A DNA stretch of 64,000 bases from JAENWD01 sp963796915 (GCA_963796915.1 CAWCNI010000004.1:2790001-2854000), one strand, 5' to 3'; numbered from the stretch's first letter, positions 1 through 15,112 are shown. Numbers and translations: made by a program. The notes: generated by a model not told the origin, from the sequence alone.

Positions 1-2
1 TG

Positions 3-632
3 GCGCGGCTGTTCAACGACCATTTCCATCTTGGCGCCGATCTCGACGTGGTCAGGATGGAGGGCTGGAAACGCGAGCACTACTGGGACGACACGCGTCT
101 CCCGTGGGTGATTCCCTCCCCCAACATGCCGACGCTCGATTCCGCCATCGTCTATCCCGGCACAGTGCTGTTCGAGGGCACCCAGTTGTCTGAGGGGCGC
201 GGGACGACCCGGCCGTTCGAGCTGGTCGGCGCGCCGTGGGTGCACGCGGAGGCATTTGCGGACCGCATGAACCGCAGTGGAGTCGCCGGCGCGTACTTCA
301 GGCCGGCGAGCTTTGAACCCACGTTCCAGAAGCACGCCAGGGTGTCGTGCGGCGGCTGCCAGATCCACGTCACCGACCGCCGCCAGTTTCCGCCGGTGGC
401 TGCGGGGGCCGCGCTTCTCCGGGAGTTCTACGGGATCGCGCCGGACAAATTCGCGTGGCGGATGCCGCCATACGAGTATGAGCACGACAAGATGCCCATC
501 GACATCCTGGCCGGATCGGCGGCGCTTCGTGAGCAGGTCGAAGCGCAGGCGCCGCTGGCAGACATCGTCGCCAGCTGGAGAGCAGGCGAGGCGGACTTCC
601 GCGCGCTGCGGGACCCGGTCCTGCTCTACTGA
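3..632 (+). CDS. DUF1343 / NamZ-type exo-beta-N-acetylmuramidase, C-terminal part (5' end outside window)
   Basis: The reading frame is open from base 3, so this is the C-terminal ~209 residues of a longer protein. The stretch with PSPNMPT, YPGTVLFEGT and LSEGRGTTRPFE is the hallmark of the DUF1343 family, whose characterised members (NamZ) release MurNAc from the non-reducing end of peptidoglycan fragments. Later residues (YEYEHDKMPIDILAG) match the family C-terminus. The signal peptide and N-terminal domain cannot be seen. The gene ends with TGA at 630-632, 49 nt before the next gene. Family assignment is firm; the precise substrate is inferred from the family. Confidence 0.85.
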   Translation, partial: ARLFNDHFHLGADLDVVRMEGWKREHYWDDTRLPWVIPSPNMPTLDSAIVYPGTVLFEGTQLSEGRGTTRPFELVGAPWVHAEAFADRMNRSGVAGAYFRPASFEPTFQKHARVSCGGCQIHVTDRRQFPPVAAGAALLREFYGIAPDKFAWRMPPYEYEHDKMPIDILAGSAALREQVEAQAPLADIVASWRAGEADFRALRDPVLLY

Positions 633-669
633 CCTCGGAAGCCGCGATCGCGCCGGGCGCTGCTTGCCA

Positions 670-675
670 TAAAAT
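670..675 (+). promoter_or_regulatory. TAAAAT -10 box placed for a leaderless transcript
   Basis: TAAAAT lies 6 nt before the GTG start at 682, so transcription would begin at or next to the start codon. No good -35 or Shine-Dalgarno is visible. The same spacing recurs at 13502, 36025 (minus strand), 39860 and 49575. Confidence 0.4.
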
Positions 676-681
676 CGCCAG

Positions 682-3862
<3,181 letters not shown>

Positions 3863-3865
<3 letters not shown>

Positions 3866-3925
3866 AGAATGAAGAATGAAGAATGAAGAATGAAAAGTGA
3901 AGAATGAAAAATGAAGAATGAACGA
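3863..3925 (+). repeat. Heptanucleotide array (ATGAAGA)n between PSD1 and DUF1501 genes
   Basis: About eight imperfect copies of ATGAAGA. The PSD1 stop codon is inside the first unit and the DUF1501 start codon (3911) is inside the last. Each unit carries an ATG, producing short nested frames (MKNEE-stop). Because the period is 7, copy-number change would move start codons between frames. Confidence 0.8.
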
Positions 3926-5388
3926 CGGACATCCGACGCGGCGTTGAAGACCATCACCAGACGTCACTTCTTCCGTGACGCCGGGTTCGGTATCGGCACG
4001 GCGGCACTGGCGTCGTTGATGAACGAGCGGCTGTTTGCGTTCACGCCGGAGGCCGACGGGGTGTTGTCGCAGGCGGCACGGACGATCGGGCCGCAGTTCG
4101 CGCCGAAGGCGAAGCAGGTGATCTACCTGTTCATGGCTGGCGCGCCGTCGCAGGTGGACCTCTTCGACAACAAGCCCCTGCTGCAGAAGTACGACGGCCA
4201 GGAGATCCCCAAGGGCTTCATCCCCGAGGGCGAGCGGTTCGCGTTCGTGAAGGGCACGCCACACCTGCTGGGCTCGCCATTCAGCTTCAGCCAGCACGGT
4301 CAGTCGGGCGCCGAGATCTCCGAGCTGCTGCCGCACCTCTCCGCGCATTCGGACGAGATCGCCATCATCCGCTCGATGAAGACGACGCAGTTCAATCACG
4401 CCCCGGCGCAGATTTTCATGAACACCGGGCACCAGATCATCGGCCGCCCCAGTCATCGGGTCCTGGCTCAGTTACGGCCTTGGCAGCGACAACAAGGACC
4501 TCCCCGCCTTCGTCGTGCTCATCTCCGGCCAGAACAACCCCGACGGCGGCAAGAGTCTGCTGGGGCAGCGGCTTCCTGCCCACCGTCCACCAGGGCGTGG
4601 AGTTCCGCTCGAAAGGCGAGCCGGTGCTGTTCTCCAGGAACCCCGACGGCGTGGACGCCGCCTCCCGACGCGAATCGCTCGACCTGATTCGCGATCTCGA
4701 CACCGTGGAGCACCAACGCACCGGCGATCCCGAGACGGCCACGCGCATCGCCGCCTACGAGCTCGCCTACAAGATGCAGACGAGCGTGCCGGAGCTGACA
4801 GACATCAAAGACGAGCCGCAGAAGATTCACGAGATGTACGGCACCGAGCCTGGCCAGGTCTCGTTCGCGAACAACTGCCTGCTCGCCAGGCGCCTGGTCG
4901 AACGAGGCGTCCGCTTCGTGCAGCTCTATCACCGCGGCTGGGACACCCACGGCGCCTCTGTCGGCACCGACATCGTCGTGCGCGTGCCGCGCCTCTGCCT
5001 CGAAGTGGACCAGGCGATTGGCGCGCTGCTGACAGACCTCAAGCAGCGCGGACTGCTCGACACGACGCTGGTCGTCTGGGGCGGCGAGTTCGGACGGACG
5101 CCGATCAACGAGGCGCGCAACGGCAGCAAGCTGCTCGGCCGCGATCACCATCCGCGCGCCTTCACGATGTGGATGGCCGGCGGCGGCGTCAAGCCGGGGA
5201 TCACCGTCGGGCGCACCGACGACTTCGGCTACAACATCGTCGAAGACGCCGTGGACGTCCACGACCTGCATGCGACGATGCTGCACCTGCTCGGCATCGA
5301 CCACGAGAAGCTGACATTCAAGTTCCAGGGCCGCGATTTCCGGTTGACCGACGTCAGCGGCAAGGTGGTTTCGAAGCTGCTCGCATGA
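3911..5388 (+). CDS. DUF1501 protein with Tat signal (alkaline-phosphatase-like superfamily), two frameshifts
   Basis: About 491 residues after removing two extra bases (about 4454 and 4560). The N-terminus has a twin-arginine signal (TRRHFFRDAGFG, RR at 17-18), so the folded protein is exported by Tat. Family landmarks are FMAGAPSQVDLFD, NTGHQIIGRP, VWGGEFGRTP and DHHPRAFTMWMAGGG, including metal-ligand-type Asp/His residues of the alkaline-phosphatase fold. It pairs with the PSD1 gene 45 nt upstream and overlaps the following TPR gene by ATGA. The start lies in the repeat array; an upstream start would need another array frame. Biochemical role unknown. Confidence 0.85.
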
Positions 5389-6602
5389 CCTCTGTGCTCG
5401 TGTTCGTTCTGCTGGCCCTGCAGGGCCCGGCGCAGACGCTGCCGCGACCGCCCAAGGCCCCGGAGCCGCCGACCGCGTACGAACAGCTCGTCGCCCGATA
5501 CCAGCAGGGCGACTACGACAGCGTGGTGACCGAGGTCGCGCGCCAACCCGCCAGGACGTTCGAGCAGCCGTACACGCAGGCCTTCGCGAAGGCGGCGTAT
5601 CACGCGCAGGACGAAAAGCTCCGCCAGGTCCTGCGCGGCGGGTTCAAGAACGCCGATTGGAAAATCGTCCCGAAGGACTGGTTTCAGGCCCAGGACAGCG
5701 TCGCGCGGTTTCTCTTCGCCGTGATGATGCTGCACACCGAAGCCGCGCTGCGGGTGCCGGTCGGCGAGATGCAGGCGCAGCTGCACCTCGCGCGGACCGC
5801 CGAGAAGGCCCTGGCCGATACCGAGCGGGAGATGAACCCGCACGAGTGGAACAAGGTCAAGTTCCAGATGCCGCAGGACCCGCAGTCCGGGTACCTGACG
5901 GTGGCCGACGTGGAGCGCGCCCGGCACGACTGGCTGGTGCTGGTCGTGTTCGGGTACCACGCACGGTCTGTCCTGGACGGCCTCAACGCGTTCATCACGG
6001 CGTCCCTGCAACGCTACCCGAACGACCCGCCGCTCGAGTTGGCGCTTGGCGTGTCGCACGAGGGCGCCGCGCGCATCGCGCTGGTGGACGAATCGCTGGC
6101 TCGCGAGATCTACTCGAACGCGCAGGTGGCCGCCTGGCAGCGCATCCTGCAGCAGGCCCTGGCGGTGTACGAGCAGGCGGCGAAGTCCGCCGACTTCGCC
6201 ACCGAAGCACAGCTCAGGATCGGCCGCATCCAGGCGCAGCTGGGCGACACGACACGGGCGCGTGAGGCCCTCGAGCCGCTCACCGGGCCGACCGATCCGC
6301 TGTTCGTGCGCTACCTCGCCTCGATGATCCTGGGCGACGTGGAGAAGGCCGCGAAGCGGCCGGATGCGGCAGCGGACCACTATCGCGCAGCGCTCGTGCT
6401 GTTCCCGACGTCGCAGGCGCCGCTGGTGGCGCTCAGTCGGCTGGCCGACGAACGGGGCGACCAGGCCGGGGCGCGCGACTGGCTCGAGAAGTCGTTCGCG
6501 CTGTCAACGGGGCGCCGGGTCGATCCCTGGTGGTTCTATTACGTCCCGTTTGTGAATCTGCCGGCACAAGTGCAGTCGCTGCGTGAGCAGCTCCGCCAAT
6601 GA
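5385..6602 (+). CDS. Exported TPR-like protein, first copy of the TPR-VWFA pair
   Basis: A protein of 405 residues with a signal peptide (MTSVLVFVLLALQGPAQT) and helical repeats of TPR character in the C-terminal half (AQLRIGRIQAQLGDTTRAREAL, then DHYRAALVLFPTSQAPLVALS). The start ATG overlaps the DUF1501 stop (ATGA), and the end overlaps the next VWFA gene the same way, so the three are translationally coupled. It is paralogous to 7641-8843: both share YEQLxxRYxxGDxD near the N-terminus, a HDWxVLVVxxxHARS block and a VDPWW-type C-terminus. TPR proteins are scaffolds; a partnership with the coupled VWFA protein is inferred. Confidence 0.8.
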   Translation: MTSVLVFVLLALQGPAQTLPRPPKAPEPPTAYEQLVARYQQGDYDSVVTEVARQPARTFEQPYTQAFAKAAYHAQDEKLRQVLRGGFKNADWKIVPKDWFQAQDSVARFLFAVMMLHTEAALRVPVGEMQAQLHLARTAEKALADTEREMNPHEWNKVKFQMPQDPQSGYLTVADVERARHDWLVLVVFGYHARSVLDGLNAFITASLQRYPNDPPLELALGVSHEGAARIALVDESLAREIYSNAQVAAWQRILQQALAVYEQAAKSADFATEAQLRIGRIQAQLGDTTRAREALEPLTGPTDPLFVRYLASMILGDVEKAAKRPDAAADHYRAALVLFPTSQAPLVALSRLADERGDQAGARDWLEKSFALSTGRRVDPWWFYYVPFVNLPAQVQSLREQLRQ

Positions 6603-7552
6603 CCCGCGTGCTGATCGCGCTGCTCGCCTCGCTGGCACTCACTGGCCAGCAGCCGACGTTCCGGGCCACAACGGAGATGGTGCGGATCGACACCCTCGTC
6701 GAGCACGACGGCGCGCCGGTGCTCGGCCTGACGGCCGCCGACTTCACCGTGCTGGACAACGGCGTTCCGCAGCAGATCATCACGATCCGCCAAATGGACG
6801 CCGTCGCTGTCGGCGTCGCGCTCGACACGAGCGGCAGCATGACGGGCAACCGCTTCGAGCGCGCCCGCGCCGCCACCCTGGACCTGCTCGGACAGTTACG
6901 CCCGGACGAGTCGTCTGTCGTCGTCGGCTTCGCCGATCTCACAGCACGCCTCGTGCCGCACGGGACGCCGGCAGCGAACCGCGAGCCGCTGCTGAGCAAC
7001 GTCACCGCCGGGGGGCAGACGGGCCTGGCCGACGGCGCGTATGCGGCCGTCATCGCCTGCGACACCGGGCCGGGGTCGAAGCTCCTGGTGGTCCTCACCG
7101 ACGGGCGAAACAACGCCGGCTGGCTCGGCATGCGGGACGTGGTCGACGCCGCGCGACGTCATGAGGTCGTGATCTATCCGGTCGGCGTCGGTCTCGACCC
7201 GCGAGCGAGGGCGCCGCGCGCCATCCTCGACCCCCGGTTTTCGTCGGCCGACACCGACCGTGCCTACAACGCGAATGTGGCAGCCGAGGCCGCCGCCAGG
7301 CGTCGGCCCGACGCGCTGGCGCTTCTGGACGCCATCGCAAAGCAGACCGGCGGGCGGGCGATCCTGGCCGATTGGGGGGGCAACCTGTCGAAGACATTCC
7401 GCGACATCCTCCAGGAGTACCGCCAGCGCTACATCATCGCGTTCGCACCTGAAGGGGTCGCGAAAGGCGACGGCTGGCACGCGCTGGAGCTCAAGCTGCG
7501 GAAAGGCGTGAAGGGCGAGGTGCACGCGCGCGCCGGCTATTGGGCGAAATGA
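6599..7552 (+). CDS. VWFA-related Acidobacterial domain protein (short class, intact MIDAS)
   Basis: A protein of 317 residues with a short signal peptide (MTRVLIALLASLALTGQ), the family's N-terminal strand region (EMVRIDTLVEHDG...TAADFTVLDNG) and a von Willebrand A fold with a canonical metal-ion site DTSGS at 76-80. The C-terminal family block (LDAIAKQTGGRA, FRDILQEYRQRYIIAF, VHARAGYWAK) is complete. This matches the family known as VWFA-related Acidobacterial domain proteins, whose function is unknown. VWA domains usually bind protein ligands through Mg2+. It overlaps the upstream TPR gene by ATGA and is duplicated at 8840-9793 with exactly the same length. Confidence 0.9.
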   Translation: MTRVLIALLASLALTGQQPTFRATTEMVRIDTLVEHDGAPVLGLTAADFTVLDNGVPQQIITIRQMDAVAVGVALDTSGSMTGNRFERARAATLDLLGQLRPDESSVVVGFADLTARLVPHGTPAANREPLLSNVTAGGQTGLADGAYAAVIACDTGPGSKLLVVLTDGRNNAGWLGMRDVVDAARRHEVVIYPVGVGLDPRARAPRAILDPRFSSADTDRAYNANVAAEAAARRRPDALALLDAIAKQTGGRAILADWGGNLSKTFRDILQEYRQRYIIAFAPEGVAKGDGWHALELKLRKGVKGEVHARAGYWAK

Positions 7553-7566
7553 GGCGCGGCAGAGCG

Positions 7567-7595
7567 TTGACATACGACAGTTGTCGTATTACCGT
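7567..7595 (+). promoter_or_regulatory. Promoter with an overlapping BlaI/CopY-type operator palindrome
   Basis: A consensus -35 TTGACA (7567-7572) is followed after 17 nt by TACCGT (7590-7595) as a weak -10. The spacer is filled by a palindrome, ATACGACA-GT-TGTCGTAT (7572-7589), with perfect 8-bp arms. It resembles BlaI/MecI/CopY-type operators (TACnACA..TGTnGTA). A repressor bound here would block RNA polymerase. It sits 46 nt upstream of the second TPR-VWFA pair. The regulator is not in this window. Confidence 0.6.
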
Positions 7596-7640
7596 GGCTC
7601 GCGCCGCAGGCGACGCCCCTCGGTTGCCTCGTAGAGCCAC

Positions 7641-8843
7641 GTGACGCGCATGAACGATCGGCTGCTGGTTGTTCCGTTGATGGCCATCGGCCTTGTCGTC
7701 AGCCTGCAGGCCGTGCAGCAGCCTGCGCCGAAGCCGCCCCCGGGCGCCAGGCACAGTCCATACGAACAACTCCTCGACCGGTATGCGGCCGGCGACTTCG
7801 ATGAAATAGCGTCGGCGATCGCCAGCCAGCCCGCGGACACCTTCGAAAAGCCTCTGCGCGAGGCACAGGCACACGCGATCGATCGGATCCAGTGGCAGTT
7901 GTGGGCGCTGAGGTCTGCCCAACTGAAGAACTCGATCTACGTGGATCAGGCGAGGGACGACCTGCTCCGCATGCTGCTGACGGCGATGGTCGTCCACGTG
8001 GACGCGGCGCTGCGAGCCCGCGACGATCAGGTCAACGCGCAGATGGAGGTTGCCGCCATCGCCGGCCGCGCCTTCGACGAAGTCACCCGGACCGTCGCCA
8101 GGGTGCAGCCCGATCGGCGGCTGCTCTCCCAGAATGACGCCGCCCGCCTGATGCACGACTGGATGGTGCTGGTCGTCGGGGCGAGGCATGCCCGCTCGCA
8201 CCTCGAAGGCGTGCCGGAGTTCGTCGCGACCGGGCTGGAGCGCTATCCGGACGACCCCGCATTGGAGCTGGGCCTCGGCGTCTACCTCGAGCGCGCAGCC
8301 GCCAACACCGTCGTGGACACCTCGCTGGTCAAGGACATCTACGTCGCGGCGGCAGTCGGTCAGTGGCGAGACGTTCTTGCCACAGCAGAGCGATGGTTGC
8401 GCGGTGCCGTCGCCGATCCAGCATTGGCGCCTGAGGCGCACCTGCGCATCGGCCGCATTCACCAGCTGCTCGGCGAGCCGAAGCGCGCGCGCGAGGAACT
8501 TCAGCCCCTGCTCGAGAGGCAGCCGCCAGTCGATCCTGCGATCCGTTATCTGGCCCTGCTGAACCTCGCGTCGCTCGACGAGGCGGATAAGGCCGCGGAT
8601 CGCGCCGACGCCAGGTACCAGGAGGCCCTCACGTTGTTTCCGTCGGCGCAGGCCCCGATGCTGGCGCTCAGTCACCTGCGCGACGATGCGGGCGATGCCC
8701 AGGGCGCGCACGACTGGCTCAATCGCTCGTTTGGATCGGCGCATCTCGAGCGCCGGCTCGATCCGTGGTGGGGGTACGGCGGCGGCCCGTTCTGGGATGT
8801 GGTTGGCATGGTCGATCGCTTGCGGCCGGAGTTGCGCCGATGA
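7641..8843 (+). CDS. Exported TPR-like protein, second copy of the TPR-VWFA pair
   Basis: A protein of 400 residues from the GTG at 7641; an in-frame ATG at 7650 is an equally plausible start. A signal peptide (RLLVVPLMAIGLVVSLQAVQQ) precedes a helical region paralogous to 5385-6602, including YEQLLDRYAAGDFDEI, LMHDWMVLVVGARHARS and HLRIGRIHQLLGEPKRAREEL. It lacks part of the central insert of its paralogue. It is preceded by its own promoter/operator, so this duplicate pair can be regulated separately from the upstream operon. The stop overlaps the next start (ATGA). Scaffold role inferred from repeat architecture only. Confidence 0.8.
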   Translation: MTRMNDRLLVVPLMAIGLVVSLQAVQQPAPKPPPGARHSPYEQLLDRYAAGDFDEIASAIASQPADTFEKPLREAQAHAIDRIQWQLWALRSAQLKNSIYVDQARDDLLRMLLTAMVVHVDAALRARDDQVNAQMEVAAIAGRAFDEVTRTVARVQPDRRLLSQNDAARLMHDWMVLVVGARHARSHLEGVPEFVATGLERYPDDPALELGLGVYLERAAANTVVDTSLVKDIYVAAAVGQWRDVLATAERWLRGAVADPALAPEAHLRIGRIHQLLGEPKRAREELQPLLERQPPVDPAIRYLALLNLASLDEADKAADRADARYQEALTLFPSAQAPMLALSHLRDDAGDAQGAHDWLNRSFGSAHLERRLDPWWGYGGGPFWDVVGMVDRLRPELRR

Positions 8844-9793
8844 CGCGGGTCGCGGCCCTGATCGTCGCCCTCGGTTCCGTGGTTGCGGCTCAGCAGCCGA
8901 CGTTCAAGGCGGCCACCGAGCTGGTGCGGATCGACACGCTGGTCGAACGCGACGGCAAACCAGTGACCGGCCTCACGGCGGACGACTTCGAGGTCCTCGA
9001 CAACGGCACACCGCAGCGGATCGTCACGATCAATCAGATGGCGGACGTGGCTGTCGGCGTGGCGTTCGACATGAGCGGCAGCATGGCCGGAGACCGCATC
9101 AGGCACGCCACCGACGCGACGCTGGCGCTGCTCGGCCAGTTGCGGAAAGAGGAACGGGCCGTGGTGGTCGGCTTCACGCAGCAGTCGTCCCTCCTGGTGC
9201 CGCCCGGCACGGCAGGCGCCGACGCGGCCCGTTCGCTGAGCGCGGTGCGTCCGGCGGGATGGACGGCCCTGGGCGACGGCGCGTACGCGGCAGTGCTCGC
9301 GTGCGACACCGGTCCTGGATCGAAGCTCCTGGTGCTGCTGACAGACGGCATGAACAACGCGAGCTGGCTCACCGGGCGCGTCGTCATCGACACCGCACGA
9401 CGGCATGAGGTGGTGATCTACCCAGTCGCTGTGGGGATCACGGCTTCCGGACTCCGCCTGGCGGCCAACTCGCGCATTTCGGAGATTACCTGGGACGGGC
9501 AGAAGGCCATCGCGCGATCGGCGGACCGCAACGTGCTGGTCTCTGACGGCGACGCCCTGCGGTTTCTGGAGATCCTCGCGAAGCAGACTGGCGGTCGCGC
9601 GCTCGCGGTCAAGTGGACCGATGACCTCTCGGCGGTGTTCCGCGGCATCCTCGACGAGTACCGCCAGCGCTACGTCCTCGCGTTCACCCCGGAGGGCGTG
9701 ACGAAGGGCGACGGCTGGCACAAGCTCGACGTGAAGCTGATCCGCGGACGCAAGGGCACGATCCACGCTCGTGCAGGTTACTGGGCGAAGTAA
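8840..9793 (+). CDS. VWFA-related Acidobacterial domain protein (short class, duplicate)
   Basis: A protein of 317 residues, start ATG 8840 overlapping the upstream stop. Signal peptide MTRVAALIVALGSVVAAQ; MIDAS motif DMSGS at 77-81; conserved threonine/aspartate loops (WTALGDGAYAAVLACDTG, LLTDGMNNASWLTG); C-terminal block VFRGILDEYRQRYVLAFTPEG and HARAGYWAK. It is a clear duplicate of 6599-7552, with the main divergence at residues ~210-240, between the VWA domain and the C-terminal block. That suggests ligand divergence after duplication. Function unknown; expected to be periplasmic or surface exposed. Confidence 0.9.
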   Translation: MTRVAALIVALGSVVAAQQPTFKAATELVRIDTLVERDGKPVTGLTADDFEVLDNGTPQRIVTINQMADVAVGVAFDMSGSMAGDRIRHATDATLALLGQLRKEERAVVVGFTQQSSLLVPPGTAGADAARSLSAVRPAGWTALGDGAYAAVLACDTGPGSKLLVLLTDGMNNASWLTGRVVIDTARRHEVVIYPVAVGITASGLRLAANSRISEITWDGQKAIARSADRNVLVSDGDALRFLEILAKQTGGRALAVKWTDDLSAVFRGILDEYRQRYVLAFTPEGVTKGDGWHKLDVKLIRGRKGTIHARAGYWAK

Positions 9794-9948
9794 GCCTTCT
9801 CGTGTCACGCCAGTAAGGTTTCTTCATTACAGACGCAGACAGACCGCGTGCTAGCCTCGATCCCAACACAACCGCGGGGCGCAGCCCCTTTCGTTCACTG
9901 CACTCACCTCCATCGTCGGGCGCGATTGGAAGGGTCGGTTGACTCTTC

Positions 9949-12178
<2,230 letters not shown>

Positions 12179-12181
12179 CGC

Positions 12182-13432
12182 TCAAGGCTTCGGCGACGGG
12201 CCAGACGGCGACACCGCGGCCTCGGGTGTGTCACCGCCGACGGACTGAGGGCCGTTCTGCCGTGACCGCACCTGCCGCTGGAGCCGGGCAAACTCCTCGC
12301 GTTCCTTCGCGGCGTCCGCTGGACGGCCCGCCTTCTGATAGGCGCGGGCCAGCGTGAAGTGCAGCGTCGGGCTGTCCGGCGCCTGCGCGATGCCGGCCAG
12401 CAGCTGCTCGATGCCTTCGTTGACCTGGCCCAGCTCCGTCAACGCCTGGCCCAGCGCCTGCCTGGCGGCAAAGTTCTCCGGCGCGCGCTCGACAGCCTGC
12501 GCCGCCCACGGCCGCGCGCTCTCCCAGTCCGACCGCTTCAGGTACTCGAAGGCGATCTGGAGCATCGACGGGACGCTGCCAGGAGAGATGGCCAGCTCCT
12601 TTTTGAACTCCTCGATGCCCTTGTCCGGTTCTTCATTCAGCAGCAGCACGCCATACGCGTAGTGCACATTCGGCGTCGTGCCGTATCGCTGCACGAGGTC
12701 TTCGAAGCTCCGCCGGGCTGCGGCCATGGAATGGATATAGAGGTAGTAGGTGCCCTGGCCGGCCAGCAGCACCTGCTCGCGACGCTCTGCCGGCAGTTCG
12801 TCGGGCAGCATGGGAATGCGGAGCGTGGCGAGGCCGAGCGCTTCGACGACCTTGGGGTTGTCGTTGCCGACGAGCGAAAACTCCGTGAGGATCTTCTGCG
12901 CCAACTCGAACTGCTGGAAGCGCGTAAGCAAAATGGCGGCGTGATACCGGATGACGGAGGCCAGCTCCTTGTTGCCGGCGCCGACATTCAGGTCGCGCGC
13001 CTTCATCAGGTCGGCAAGCGCGGTCTCGTATCGCTTCAACTGAAACTCGCAGAGCCCGGTGAACCCCCATGCCGCGGCGTTGGTCGGCTGTGCGGCGAGC
13101 ACCCGCCGAAACGCGGCCCGCGCGGGCGCCGGCTTGTCGAGCTCGTAGTAGCTCGTGCCGAGATACCACTGCCCTTCAATCCAGCCCGGACGCAGGCGCA
13201 GCGCCTCCTCGTAGGCGGCGACGGCTTCGTCGAGGCGTCCTCCCGTCCGCGCTGCATCGGCTCGCTTCGCGGCGGCGTCGAACGCCGCGCGATGCGCCAG
13301 AGCGGAAGCCGGCGCGGGTGGCGGCGGGACCGGCGCCTGCGCGCGCGCGGCCACGGCCAGCGCGCCGACCAGTCCCATCGTCAGCAGAACAGCCACACCC
13401 GCAAGGGGCGTCGGTCGAGTCACTCGCCTCAT
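12182..13432 (-). CDS. Exported tetratricopeptide repeat protein
   Basis: A protein of 416 residues. The ATG at 13432 is chosen because it immediately precedes a signal peptide (LAGVAVLLTMGLVGALAVAARAQ); upstream codons are low-complexity Arg/Ala. Multiple TPR units are visible: GGRLDEAVAAYEEALRLRPG, DKPAPARAAFRRVLAAQPT, LKRYETALADLMKARDLNVG, LGQVNEGIEQLLAGIAQAPD and HFTLARAYQKAGRPADAAKE. It is paralogous to 23695-24960: both share FRYHAAILLTR-like and ATLRIPMLPDELP-like segments. It diverges from the FG-GAP gene at 13515. Confidence 0.85.
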   Translation of the reverse strand: MRRVTRPTPLAGVAVLLTMGLVGALAVAARAQAPVPPPPAPASALAHRAAFDAAAKRADAARTGGRLDEAVAAYEEALRLRPGWIEGQWYLGTSYYELDKPAPARAAFRRVLAAQPTNAAAWGFTGLCEFQLKRYETALADLMKARDLNVGAGNKELASVIRYHAAILLTRFQQFELAQKILTEFSLVGNDNPKVVEALGLATLRIPMLPDELPAERREQVLLAGQGTYYLYIHSMAAARRSFEDLVQRYGTTPNVHYAYGVLLLNEEPDKGIEEFKKELAISPGSVPSMLQIAFEYLKRSDWESARPWAAQAVERAPENFAARQALGQALTELGQVNEGIEQLLAGIAQAPDSPTLHFTLARAYQKAGRPADAAKEREEFARLQRQVRSRQNGPQSVGGDTPEAAVSPSGPSPKP

Positions 13433-13501
13433 TCTACGGCGCCGACGTTCGCGCCATCCCCTCGCAGCGCGCCCCGGCGCGGTCGGCGTCGCGGCGCGTG
13501 C

Positions 13502-13507
13502 TAGCAT
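13502..13507 (+). promoter_or_regulatory. TAGCAT -10 box placed for a leaderless transcript
   Basis: TAGCAT ends 7 nt before the ATG at 13515 in the 82-nt divergent spacer 13433-13514. No -35 close to consensus and no Shine-Dalgarno are seen. Confidence 0.35.
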
Positions 13508-13514
13508 CGAACGG

Positions 13515-15112
13515 ATGGGCCGCACAGGCGTCTCGAGAATGACAGCGTTGGCCCTGGCCGTTGCGCTTGGCACGTGCGTCACGGTGGTCGGCCGTGCGTG
13601 GCAGACACCGGCGGCCGCACCACAGACTCCTGCGGGCGCGCCCGCCCGCGGGCCGTCCGCGGCGCCCGAGTCAACAGAGGCCGAGGCCCGCGCGGCCTGC
13701 ACCATCTGCCATCTCTTTCCGCCGCCCGACATCCTCCCGCGAGTCGCCTGGCGCGACGAATTCGCGCGCATGTCGCTCATTCGCGACAACCAGCCCCAGC
13801 CGTCCGGACCGGCGGGCACCGCGGGCCGGATGATCGTCCTGCCGCCGGACTTCGAGCGGATCCTGCGCTACTACGAACGACGGGCGCCCGAAAAACTGCC
13901 GGCGCCGGCGCCGTGGCCCGCCGCCGATCCGATGACCTTCGTGAAGCGCGTGATGAACCCGGCCAGCCCGCCGCCCGGGCCGGCAGTCGCCAACGTGCGC
14001 CTCTTCGACGTCGACAAGGACGGCAAGCTCGAGATCCTGGTCACCGAGATGCGCTACGGCCTGGTCATGATGGGCAAGCCGTACACGACGAACCAGAAGC
14101 TCGATGTCATCGCGCAGCTCAATAACCCTTCCCACATCTCGATGGTCGACTTCGACGGCGACGGCATCCCCGACTTCCTGGTCAGCGACCTCGGCGAGTT
14201 CCTGCCCGCCGACCACATGAAGGGCTCGGTGGTGCTGCTGCACGGCACGAAGGAGGGCAAGTACCAGGAGATGGCGCTCGACGGCTGGCCGCGCGTGGCC
14301 GACGTCGAGGCCGCCGATTTCAACGGCGACGGCACGCTCGACCTGGCGGTCGCCGCGTTCGGCTGGCGCAAGGTCGGCAACCTCACGGTGCTCGAGAACC
14401 ACACCACCGACTACACGCATCCGTCCTTCATCCCGCGCGTCATCGACCCGCGGCCAGGCGCGATCCACGCCATCCCGGTCGACCTGAACAAGGACGGGAA
14501 GATGGACCTGGTGGTGGTCTTCGCGCAGCAGTTCGAGCAGGTCGTCGCCTTCCTGAACAACGGCGGCGCCGAGGTCAGCTTCACGCCGCAAGTCATCTAC
14601 ACCGGCCCGCACCCGAACTGGGGATCGTCAGGCATCCAGGTCGTGGACCTCGATGGCGACGGCGACCTCGACGTGCTGCTGACCCACGGCGACACCTTCG
14701 ACGATCAGATCGTCAAGCCGTACCACGGCATCCAGTGGCTCGAGAACCGCGGGACGTTCCCGTTCGTCGAGCACACGCTGGCCGACCTGCCTGGCGTCAG
14801 CCGCGCCCAGGCCGTCGATCTGGACGGCGACGGCGATCTCGACATCGTCGCCGGCGCCTTTCTGGCCGGCGGCTCCGACGTCGATGTCACCACGCTGCCG
14901 TCGCTCGTCTGGCTCGAGCAGACCACGCCGGGCGTCTTCGTGAAGCACACACTCGAGCGGGGATTCCCGTATCACGCGACGCTCGACGTCGGCGACTTCG
15001 ATCACGACGGCGACATCGACATCGTCACCGGCAGCTTCCTGATCCAGGCGACGCCGACCGACTGGGTGCAGGTCTGGGAAAACCGGCGCATCACCCAGGC
15101 GGGCAGCGCGAA

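Noticed and set aside
5385..9793. Bat-type aerotolerance operon
   Set aside because: VWA and TPR genes are coupled, but there is no MoxR ATPase, no BatD-like protein and no membrane helices in the VWA proteins.
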